Part shown: piece by piece, positions 1-7,264 of the stretch
How the letters are laid out: every line of letters begins with the position of its first letter
Position numbering within the stretch: position 1 is the first letter of the stretch
Source: a virus
Virus record (IMG/VR): IMGVR_UViG_3300020472_000168
Coordinates: 1 to 23,656 of that record
Strand: one strand, 5' to 3'
DNA length: 23,656 nt
Program-made: the position numbers and the translations under genes
Notes under the pieces: model-generated
Databases searched by the model: none
What the model was told of the DNA's origin: nothing
Seen by the model: the letters and a program-made list of their open reading frames with translations, nothing else

Positions 1-1662
1 GAACTGTTGGATGCAAATCCAATTGAAACAAATGCAAGCTCCAATTCTGCTAGTACATCTGTACTATTCAAGAACAACAACGCAGTTCTTAAAGTAAATC
101 ATAGAGATCATGGTTTTGAAGATAGTGGAAATTCTTATGTTTTCTATAGAACTGCATTAGAGACTGGTGGTATTACTGCCTCTAATATTAATAGTAACTT
201 ATTCCAAGTTAGTAATTCTGGAGTTGATTCGTATAGTGTTCTTTCTACATCTCAAGCTGCAGGAAACTCTGTTGGTGGTGGTACTTCTGTATATGCAAGT
301 CATAATAGAAAATTTGAAACTTTATATCCTCAAATTCACTATCTAACATTCACAGGCACTGTTCTAGATGTTTCTGTAAAAACAACTAATGTTGTTCCAG
401 TAGATTCTAGTACAACTAATTACACTTCATATTCTCAAACTGAATATGAAAAAACATTCTTAAATGAACCACATTACTTTACAAATCAGAAGATGATTGC
501 TTCTGATATTAATGAAACTTTGAATAGTATTTCATCATCTCTAGATTATAAGATGAAAATATCGTCTACTGTGTCTCATTTGAGTCCAATTATTGACCTT
601 TCTAATGCATCTGTTAAAACAATCACTAATAGAATTGAAAATGCTACTGGTCAAGAGAGTAGATTTGGTAGAAGAGATCAAGTTATTGAATTCTATCCTG
701 TATATCAATTTGATCTTGCTGGTAATGCTGGAACAGAATTACAAGCTAATCAAACAATTGAAGGTCAGACTTCTAAGACATCTGGAACTATTGCAAGAGT
801 TAATGGTCAAGTTGTATATGTTAGAGTTAAGACAAGTCAATTCTTCCAAAAAGGTGAGAAAGTAAATCTAGGGAATCAAACTGCATTAACTAATGTTACT
901 GTTGATTCTAATCCAACACAAGTATTTGCATCTATTGCAGATGCTTCTACTATTGTAGCACGTAATCCTTCTGTAATTCTTGAAACATATGACAATACCA
1001 TTACTGGTAAAACAGTTATTTGGAATAGTCAGACTCAAGAATTAACTGCTAGAGTTGATATTAAACCAATTAATGACAATTATACTGATAAGATTGTTGA
1101 CAATGCTTTATACAATAGAAATTCTGTTGTAGGTGATCAAATTGCTGATATCTTCCGTATAGGAGACTTTATTAAATATCCAAATCAACCAGATGAAGAA
1201 GCTAATTATCTAGAGGTAGGTAAGATTACATATTCAAATGGTGTTGATTTTGTTTCAGAAGATACTTCTAAGAATGGTTCTGCAATTGCTAAGTATGTAA
1301 CTAAGGAAGTTGTTATTAACAATCCAGCAACTGCTATTGATGTACATCTAATGGCAAATGTTAAGGACATTTCTAATATCCAAGTTCTTTATAAGTTTAA
1401 AAAAGCATCTAGTCAAGATAACTTTGATGATATTGATTGGATATTATTCAATGGTAATGGACAACCAGATACTTTAGAATTAGCAACTACAGAAAACACA
1501 ATATCAAGTGTTGTTGAGAAACAATCTTCTTATCAAGATCTTAAATATAGTGTATCTGATATTGAAGAATATTCTTCATTTGCTATTAAAATTGTCATGC
1601 TTGGTGTTGATCCTGCATTCTCTCCTAAGATTCAAGATATACGTGCTGTTGCTGCATTCTAG
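1..1662 (+). CDS. virion/baseplate structural protein, C-terminal part (5' truncated)
   Basis: The reading frame is open from the first base (it begins Glu-Leu-Leu-Asp), so the gene almost certainly starts upstream; the TTG at 7 has no ribosome binding site or other support as a start. About 554 residues are visible. They are Ser/Thr/Asn-rich and beta-rich, with no signal peptide or membrane segment. The middle has a 'QTIEGQTSKTSGTIARVNG' segment of a kind common in phage structural proteins, in which a flexible domain binds or packs around the tail. The end has 'IQVLYKFKK', 'FAIKIVM' and a terminal 'KIQDIRAVAAF', which resembles the closing part of large cyanophage and pelagiphage baseplate-associated proteins. 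I infer a baseplate or tail structural role from this ending and from the fibre genes immediately downstream. A specific T4 equivalent (for example gp10) cannot be assigned. The structural role is fairly secure, the exact identity is not. Confidence 0.7.
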   Translation, partial: ELLDANPIETNASSNSASTSVLFKNNNAVLKVNHRDHGFEDSGNSYVFYRTALETGGITASNINSNLFQVSNSGVDSYSVLSTSQAAGNSVGGGTSVYASHNRKFETLYPQIHYLTFTGTVLDVSVKTTNVVPVDSSTTNYTSYSQTEYEKTFLNEPHYFTNQKMIASDINETLNSISSSLDYKMKISSTVSHLSPIIDLSNASVKTITNRIENATGQESRFGRRDQVIEFYPVYQFDLAGNAGTELQANQTIEGQTSKTSGTIARVNGQVVYVRVKTSQFFQKGEKVNLGNQTALTNVTVDSNPTQVFASIADASTIVARNPSVILETYDNTITGKTVIWNSQTQELTARVDIKPINDNYTDKIVDNALYNRNSVVGDQIADIFRIGDFIKYPNQPDEEANYLEVGKITYSNGVDFVSEDTSKNGSAIAKYVTKEVVINNPATAIDVHLMANVKDISNIQVLYKFKKASSQDNFDDIDWILFNGNGQPDTLELATTENTISSVVEKQSSYQDLKYSVSDIEEYSSFAIKIVMLGVDPAFSPKIQDIRAVAAF

Positions 1663-1671
1663 GTTCCGCGT

Positions 1672-1878
1672 ATGGACTATATTAAAGTTAAAGGACATGA
1701 TGATCTTGTGAGAGACAAGAACACAGGTGCCATAATCAATCTTGACGATTCTGCAATCACTGCAAGACGTAAGTCAAAACAGCTTGGTTCCGCGTTGGAC
1801 GACATAAATATGTTGAAGAATGAAGTTTCTGAAATTAAATCACTACTTAGAGAGTTAGTAAAAAATGCCATCAATTAA
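1672..1878 (+). CDS. small coiled-coil protein, probably virion-associated
   Basis: This 68-residue protein starts with 'MDYIKVKGHDDLVRD' and includes 'TGAIINLDDSAI'. Its C-terminal third (about residues 40-66) is a Leu/Ile heptad-like helix ('LDDINMLKNEVSEIKSLL') expected to form a short coiled coil. Small proteins of this plan recur next to baseplate and fibre genes of T4-like marine phages, but I know of no assigned function. The ATG at 1672 follows an AGG about eight bases upstream. The gene begins nine bases after the previous stop, and its last 14 bases overlap the next gene, which suggests coupled translation. A role in oligomerising or anchoring the neighbouring fibre is an inference. 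An opposite-strand frame covers almost the same bases but has no start context and runs against every other gene. Confidence 0.75.
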   Translation: MDYIKVKGHDDLVRDKNTGAIINLDDSAITARRKSKQLGSALDDINMLKNEVSEIKSLLRELVKNAIN

Positions 1879-4800
1879 CGTCGCAAAAACTGATACTTTT
1901 GAGAATCAAAGGCAAAAGATTAATCAAATTGGTGATCAAATTTTTAGCATTAGTCAGGGTGGTAGTGATCTATCTACTGGCATTTTGAAAATTGGAGATG
2001 GTACAAAACCATTACCATCATTAGCATTTACTACTGATTCATCTCTTGGTATTTACAAACCATCACAGGGAGCCCTTGGATTCGTTCATAATTCAAAGGA
2101 TCTCTTTAATATTTCTAATGATAGTCTAAATTCGTTTAGAAATATTTTACTAACAAGAAAACTTATTGAAACATCTGGTGTTTCTATCAATGCTCCAGGT
2201 CAAAACTATGATGATGGAACTTTTGCTAATATTCCGTTAAATGGTGGTAGTGGAACTGGAGCACAAGCAGAATTTGTTGTTACTAAGTTTACTGGAACTA
2301 TCACAACAACAGGGGATAATTACGTTCCAGGTCAATATAGTAGTGTAAGTTTATCTGGTGGAAATGGATCTGGTGCTATTGTAGACTTTAACATCCCATC
2401 TATTGGTGGTGTTGTTAGTGTTCCTGGTGCAGGATATATACCAGGATCTTACACTGCGGTTCCACTTACACCAACAACAGGAAGTGGTGCTGGTGCTATT
2501 GGAACTATTGATATTACAGGAGATGCTTTTATTCTTGGAACTATTAGTGCTCCTGGTTCAGGATATGAAACTAATAGTTATCAAGCAGTAACTTTATTAA
2601 ATACTCCCACAACAACTTATACAGTTACTAGTACAACAAATCTAGGAACTCCTCCACCAGCTAATGTATACCAAATTAATGGTGTTACGCAACAGGCACT
2701 AACATTAATAAAAGGAAATTCATATACGTTTGATGTTTCAGATGCATCAAATGATACACACCCATTTGTTTTTCAAACTACACAAGGAGGAACATTAGGA
2801 GAAAATTATTCTGTAATTACAAAAGGAACTCCTGGCACGGCAAATGCTACTGTACAATTAATTATTAAACCAAGCGCACCTAACGAGTCAATTAAATACA
2901 ATTGTACTGCTCATGATGGTATGGGTGCTGCTGTTACTATTACTACTGGTACTGCTGGATCTTATGGATCTGGTGCAACAGCCAACATTACTGTTGACTC
3001 TGGTGGTGCGATTACTGGCGTTTCTAACGTAACCCTAGGATCTGGTTATCAAGTTGGAGATGTTTTAAGTGCTTCTCAACGTGATATTGGTGGTCAGTCA
3101 TTTGGTGGTTCTGGATTTCAATGGACTGTCAGTAGTTTTGATTATCAAGGAACTATTAATCAAGTAGTTATTACAGATTCTGGTACAAACTATCAGTTAA
3201 ATAATATTCTTGAAATTAACAATGCTGATGTTGGTGGAGCTGGTGCAGGATTTCAGTATACAATTTCTACGACACCAGGAAAAGTAACTGAATTATTATT
3301 CAGTGACAAAGGAACTGGATATCAAGTATCAGATGTTTTAACTCTACCTGCTGCAGTTTCTACTAGTGGTGAACTAAAAGGAACTGTTGGTCCTCTTTCA
3401 ACAACTCTTAGCGATGCGAGTGCTACTATTACAGTAACATCTACTACTGGAATTGTAGCAGGTATGATAGTATTTGGAGGACAAACAGATACTGGAGCAT
3501 TAGCTGGTAATACTACAGTAGCATCTGTAGATAATGCTACAGAAATTACTTTATCTGATATTCCTACTGTCGCAGGTGCAGCAAGTCTTACATTTGAATC
3601 TGCAGGCAATTTAGCAGAAGTTGTTGTTGGTTCAAAAAATGGACTTTTAATTGGTGCTGTTGTAACTGTAACTTCTGGAACAGGAACATTAGCAGCAAAC
3701 ACAAAAATTCTCAGTATTGATTCTAACAGTAATATTATTGTTTTAGATAAAAATCCAACACAGGCAGGATCTGCAACATTATCATTTGCTCCTCCATATG
3801 GATCTGGTACTGCTTCATTCCAATACACGATTGATGCGTTGGGTGTTGTTGAGAGTGTGGATATTACTAGTGGTGGTAATGGATATGCGGTAGGAGACGA
3901 TTTAAATGTTATTTCTACAGATTTAGTAAATCCAATTGTATACCCCGTAGTTAATGTAGACGGATATACACACACATTTGTTAGTGCTCCTGCTTCCAGT
4001 GCGTTTGCTGCTGGTGATCAGTTAGAAAAATCAGATGGAACATCTCAATCAGGTATTGCTGTTGTAAAGACAACTTTAAATGGTGGAAATATTATAGAAG
4101 CGGATCTAGAGGGTACATTCCAAACAGGTGATGTATTAAGAAAAGTGGGAACAACTTCCCCAACCTTTGAAGTAAATACAGTTGCTGCAGATGCAGATTA
4201 TTTTTACAAGTTAGATGTAGGATCTGGATATACTTTACAACCAAGTTTTACTTTTTATGTTGGAAACACATATCAGTTTGATCTCAGTGATCCAACAAAT
4301 TCTACTCACACATTTGCATTAAGTTCTTTCCCAGAAGGAAGATGGGGACAAAGTTTAATTGAAAACATTACCGCTAGTTTGTTAACTAGCAATAAACAAA
4401 TTACAGTTTCTTCTACTACAGGAATTGTAGCTGGAATGGTTGTTGAAGCTGTTTCTGGTACTGGAACTGTTGATCAATCTACAGTTGTGGAAAGTGTGGA
4501 TAGTGGTACTACACTAACTTTAAGTGTTAATCCAACTGCTTCTGGAACTGCAGTATTAAAATTTTATGGTGCAGAATATACAGATGGTGTTACTAGAACA
4601 GCAACTACATTAACAATCAAAGTTACAGCAACAACACCAACACCTTTATATTATTATTGTTCTACCCCAGATGATAGTCATACTGGAGAAGGTGGATCAT
4701 CTTCAATTACTATTGATGCAAATAATCCAAAAACTTTTGGAACTGGATTTATTTTAGATGTAAATGCTGTTTCTTCATCAAATACAGTAAGCACAAACGT

Positions 4801-6718
4801 TTTAACTGGTGAAGTTTCTAGTGCAACTGTAAACGCAACTACATCAATAACAACCACACAAGGAAATATTACTAATATTTCCGCAGATAATACTACAACT
4901 ACAAATCTCGTTGTAGAACAAATTGATTCTTCTACCAATCTAGAATTAACTGCCTTAAGTTTAAATGTAAATAATCCACTTAATGTTGGAGCTAATTTAC
5001 AGATAAGTAATACCAATGGTAATATTACTACCACTGGTGTTGTCAAATCTACAGGAACTTTCAGTTCTTCAGATGTTCTTCAAATTGAATTGGCAGAAAT
5101 TAGCAGCATTGGTGCTAATGATTTGACTATTGCTCCTGCTGGAGGAAGAATTGCAAAAGTATCAGGAACCACTGCGTTAGTTCTTCCTGTTGGAGATACT
5201 TTAGAAAGACCACAATCACCTATTGCACAAAATGGTGCAATTAGATTTAATACTGATAATAACCAATACGAAGGTTATAATTCTACTACAACATCTTGGT
5301 CTTCTCTAGGTGGTGTTCGTGATATTGATGGCAATACTTATATCTTAGCAGAACTTACTGCTGGAGCAAATGATAATATATTATGGTTCTACAATGATGC
5401 TGTAAACACATTAAAGTTAACTCCAAATTCCTTAGATTTTACAGGAGTTAAAACAATCTCTTCTACAAAGTTAGGACTTCCAACATATGTAGAATGGACT
5501 GCGAATACTCCAGTAACCCTTGGACAATATATCAAATACAGAAATAATCTATATGAAGTAACTGGTGCTGGATCTACTGCTACTTCAGGAGGTGAACCAA
5601 CACATACAACAGGAGCATTGAACAATGGTACTTCACAATTAACTTGGAGTCAAAAAGCAGTTTCATCAATCACATTTGATAACGCTGAAGAAGTTAGGAT
5701 TGGACCTTTTAAAAATTGTCCTCTGATCATTGGATCTGAGTTAAAACTGCATGACAATAGAATTTCAACAACGGTTCAAGATTTAATCATTGAACCAAAC
5801 GCAGGCAAGCAAACAATTGTACTGTCAAATACACATTTTAGAATTCCTGCTGGTACTGACAACGAAAAACAAATTGCAGCTGCTGGTCCTGGTTCTATTC
5901 GTTTCAACACTGATATTCAACAGTTTGAAGGATACAGTGGTACTAACTGGTCTTCACTTGGTGGTGTTAGAGACGTTGATGGCAATACTTACATCATTCC
6001 AGAAACTGCTCCTGGTCAGAACGAGAACATTCTGTATTTCTATAACAACAATAAAAATACACTTCAGTTGTCCGAATCTGAATTAGATTTTACAAACATT
6101 GATACAATTACAACTAGTGGTGGAACAAGTCTTGCTCTTGACACAGCAACTTTAACGTTAAACACTAATGACACTACTATTGATAACACTGATTCAACTA
6201 GAACATTTATCAGCAGCACAAAACAGTATTTTGATCTGGGATTATCTTCTGGATTAAATACAGATCCTATCCTTAGATTAGATGATCAGGGTGATGTTTA
6301 TCTGAACACAACCTTTGGGTCTGGATCATTTAATGGAGTTAAGATTTTTGATGGTGATCTAAAAGAATTTGAACTAGCTGATTATAAACTTAAAACTTCT
6401 ACATTTACATTGGACAAAGGAGGTTTAGAATCATCCGCTGTAGTTCTCTATGATAGTTCAACTTCAAAGGGTTGTAAAGTAACTGTAGTTTCTAAATCAG
6501 ATTCTGGAAAAAGATCTATGGCAGAGTTTTCAGTTATAGATAATGGTACGGATATTTTCTACAGTGAATATGCCGCATTGAATACTTCTGCTGATGGATT
6601 TGCAGCATCATTTGACTTTACTGCTTCTACAGAACCAAGAATTACATTGACATTGACAGATAATCACACTGTTGCTGATATCATTCAGTTCACCGTACTA
6701 ATTCAGGAAATTAAGTAA
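1865..6718 (+). CDS. modular tail fibre-like structural protein (1617 aa)
   Basis: A long Gly/Ser/Thr/Asn-rich, beta-rich protein with the composition of a phage fibre. Approximate order of parts: N-terminal attachment-like segment (1-110); glycine-rich 'Y-x-PG-x-Y-x-x-V-x-L-x-GG-x-G-x-GA' repeats (112-245); a cupredoxin-like domain (266-361) with H299, C347, H350 and M353 placed like type 1 copper ligands; further Gly-rich segments (365-520); two copies of an 'STTGIVAGM'-type repeat (521-643); a second cupredoxin-like domain interrupted by a third such repeat (about 780-955); and a carbohydrate-binding-like 'W-x-x-N-x-x-V-x-x-G-x-Y' module near 1209-1265. The carbohydrate-binding-like module lies between two copies of a 125-residue unit containing 'SSLGGVRD(I/V)DGNTYI'. 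The C-terminus (about 1515-1617) is a compact beta domain. No enzyme active site or signal peptide was found. The start overlaps the preceding gene by 14 bases. I infer a virion appendage; which structure it forms is unknown. Confidence 0.8.
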   Translation: MPSINVAKTDTFENQRQKINQIGDQIFSISQGGSDLSTGILKIGDGTKPLPSLAFTTDSSLGIYKPSQGALGFVHNSKDLFNISNDSLNSFRNILLTRKLIETSGVSINAPGQNYDDGTFANIPLNGGSGTGAQAEFVVTKFTGTITTTGDNYVPGQYSSVSLSGGNGSGAIVDFNIPSIGGVVSVPGAGYIPGSYTAVPLTPTTGSGAGAIGTIDITGDAFILGTISAPGSGYETNSYQAVTLLNTPTTTYTVTSTTNLGTPPPANVYQINGVTQQALTLIKGNSYTFDVSDASNDTHPFVFQTTQGGTLGENYSVITKGTPGTANATVQLIIKPSAPNESIKYNCTAHDGMGAAVTITTGTAGSYGSGATANITVDSGGAITGVSNVTLGSGYQVGDVLSASQRDIGGQSFGGSGFQWTVSSFDYQGTINQVVITDSGTNYQLNNILEINNADVGGAGAGFQYTISTTPGKVTELLFSDKGTGYQVSDVLTLPAAVSTSGELKGTVGPLSTTLSDASATITVTSTTGIVAGMIVFGGQTDTGALAGNTTVASVDNATEITLSDIPTVAGAASLTFESAGNLAEVVVGSKNGLLIGAVVTVTSGTGTLAANTKILSIDSNSNIIVLDKNPTQAGSATLSFAPPYGSGTASFQYTIDALGVVESVDITSGGNGYAVGDDLNVISTDLVNPIVYPVVNVDGYTHTFVSAPASSAFAAGDQLEKSDGTSQSGIAVVKTTLNGGNIIEADLEGTFQTGDVLRKVGTTSPTFEVNTVAADADYFYKLDVGSGYTLQPSFTFYVGNTYQFDLSDPTNSTHTFALSSFPEGRWGQSLIENITASLLTSNKQITVSSTTGIVAGMVVEAVSGTGTVDQSTVVESVDSGTTLTLSVNPTASGTAVLKFYGAEYTDGVTRTATTLTIKVTATTPTPLYYYCSTPDDSHTGEGGSSSITIDANNPKTFGTGFILDVNAVSSSNTVSTNVLTGEVSSATVNATTSITTTQGNITNISADNTTTTNLVVEQIDSSTNLELTALSLNVNNPLNVGANLQISNTNGNITTTGVVKSTGTFSSSDVLQIELAEISSIGANDLTIAPAGGRIAKVSGTTALVLPVGDTLERPQSPIAQNGAIRFNTDNNQYEGYNSTTTSWSSLGGVRDIDGNTYILAELTAGANDNILWFYNDAVNTLKLTPNSLDFTGVKTISSTKLGLPTYVEWTANTPVTLGQYIKYRNNLYEVTGAGSTATSGGEPTHTTGALNNGTSQLTWSQKAVSSITFDNAEEVRIGPFKNCPLIIGSELKLHDNRISTTVQDLIIEPNAGKQTIVLSNTHFRIPAGTDNEKQIAAAGPGSIRFNTDIQQFEGYSGTNWSSLGGVRDVDGNTYIIPETAPGQNENILYFYNNNKNTLQLSESELDFTNIDTITTSGGTSLALDTATLTLNTNDTTIDNTDSTRTFISSTKQYFDLGLSSGLNTDPILRLDDQGDVYLNTTFGSGSFNGVKIFDGDLKEFELADYKLKTSTFTLDKGGLESSAVVLYDSSTSKGCKVTVVSKSDSGKRSMAEFSVIDNGTDIFYSEYAALNTSADGFAASFDFTASTEPRITLTLTDNHTVADIIQFTVLIQEIK
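2200..2600 (+). repeat. glycine-rich beta repeats in the 1617-aa fibre
   Basis: Four imperfect units follow one another, each opening with a 'NY/GY' turn and reading roughly Y-x-x-G-x-Y/F-x-x-(V/I)-x-L, then a GG-x-G-x-GA loop. The openings are 'QNYDDGTF', 'NYVPGQYSSV', 'GYIPGSYTAV' and 'GYETNSYQAV', spaced about 38-43 residues apart. Related 'GSGY' units recur at 3000-3330 and in the giant fibre gene. Tandem units of this type suggest an elongated beta structure and a substrate for recombination; that reading is an inference. Confidence 0.7.
3425..4570 (+). repeat. three ~58-aa 'TTGIVAGM'-type repeats
   Basis: Three related units lie at about 3425-3601, 3614-3793 and 4397-4570. Each reads as (I/V)-T-V-x-S-x-T-G-(I/L)-x-x-G-(M/A)-x-V, then 'G-T-G-T-x-x-x-x-T-x-(V/I)-x-S-(V/I)-D', then a threonine-rich strand and a closing 'NPT-x-x-G-(S/T)-A-x-L-x-F'. 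The first and second are adjacent. The third lies inside the second cupredoxin-like domain, between its two halves. The first and third copies share the run 'STTGIVAGM'. Confidence 0.75.
5087..6112 (+). repeat. duplicated ~125-residue fibre unit
   Basis: Two copies, at about 5087-5460 and 5738-6112, begin with Glu-Leu and contain in order 'DLTIAP'/'DLIIEP', 'IRFNTD-x-x-Q-x-EGY', 'WSSLGGVRD(I/V)DGNTYI', 'N-x-NIL-(W/Y)-FYN' and 'NTL-x-L', and end with 'LDFT-x-x-x-TI'. The intervening 280 bases encode the carbohydrate-binding-like module. At the protein level this is a clear internal duplication, with enough divergence that it is not recent. Confidence 0.8.
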
Positions 6719-7219
6719 ATGGCTACCAATTTAGAAAAGTTTGAATCCCTTGGTGGATATTCTGTAGACGAAACAGTCCACATTGATGAGAAGCATAATG
6801 CTATGTCTCTCAACTCTATTGAGATGAAAAATCAGTTTTATACTGACAGTAAAACAACAAATTATATTTTACGAGGTGTTAATACATCCACACTTCAGTT
6901 AGATGCTGTTGGAACCCAAATTACAATCAACAATAACACTGTTAATTTTGTTACAGGTCATTTTCTTGGTGTTAATCCATCAGGAGTTGTATATTCTGGA
7001 AAAATTGAAAGTGCAGTTTACTGTGATGCAGTTGGTGCAACATCAGTTCTTTCAAGTATGTTGACAATTATTAAACACGATGTTCCTACTGGTGAATCAT
7101 GGACAATTGAACCATTCACAGCAACCAATCGTTTTAGTTATTCTACTGTAAGATCTGGAACTGTACAAACAATTAAGTGGGCAGTATCTACAGAAGTTAT
7201 TAGTATTGCTTGGGCTTGA
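6719..7219 (+). CDS. small virion structural-type protein of unknown function
   Basis: A 166-residue protein whose ATG directly follows the stop codon of the fibre gene, so the two are probably translated together. It starts 'MATNLEKFESLGGYSVDET' and carries a beta-rich C-terminal half with 'IESAVYCDAVGATSVLSSM' and a closing 'IKWAVSTEVISIAWA'. Its size, position and beta-rich character resemble the compact C-terminal domain of the preceding fibre (about residues 1515-1617), so it may be a related cap, tip or accessory domain encoded separately; that is an inference from composition, not from an alignment. There is no signal peptide, membrane segment or catalytic motif. I do not recognise a named family. 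A gap of 45 bases holding a late-promoter-like motif separates it from the giant fibre gene. Confidence 0.65.
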   Translation: MATNLEKFESLGGYSVDETVHIDEKHNAMSLNSIEMKNQFYTDSKTTNYILRGVNTSTLQLDAVGTQITINNNTVNFVTGHFLGVNPSGVVYSGKIESAVYCDAVGATSVLSSMLTIIKHDVPTGESWTIEPFTATNRFSYSTVRSGTVQTIKWAVSTEVISIAWA

Positions 7220-7221
7220 TG

Positions 7222-7228
7222 CTAAATA
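7222..7228 (+). promoter_or_regulatory. late-promoter-like motif (CTAAATA)
   Basis: CTAAATA lies three bases after the stop of the 166-aa gene and 43 bases before the ATG of the giant fibre gene. It matches the TAAATA core of the T4 late promoter (TATAAATA), which is read by the phage sigma-like factor gp55 and needs no -35 box. The same heptamer occurs just after the giant gene, so I take it as the late promoter of the giant fibre. Confidence 0.5.
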
Positions 7229-7264
7229 TAATATAGGAAAAAAGTCAAGAGCACAGGGAACACC

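Noticed and set aside
7-9. TTG as the true start of the first gene
   Set aside because: The frame is open to the first base, no ribosome binding site is visible, and the residues read like the interior of a protein; a start upstream of the window is more likely.
3322-3975. Long open frame (217 codons) on the opposite strand within the 1617-aa fibre gene
   Set aside because: It is a reflection of biased codon use in a Gly/Ser/Thr-rich repeat region. The + strand frame has clear fibre repeats, and no other gene in the window lies on the - strand.
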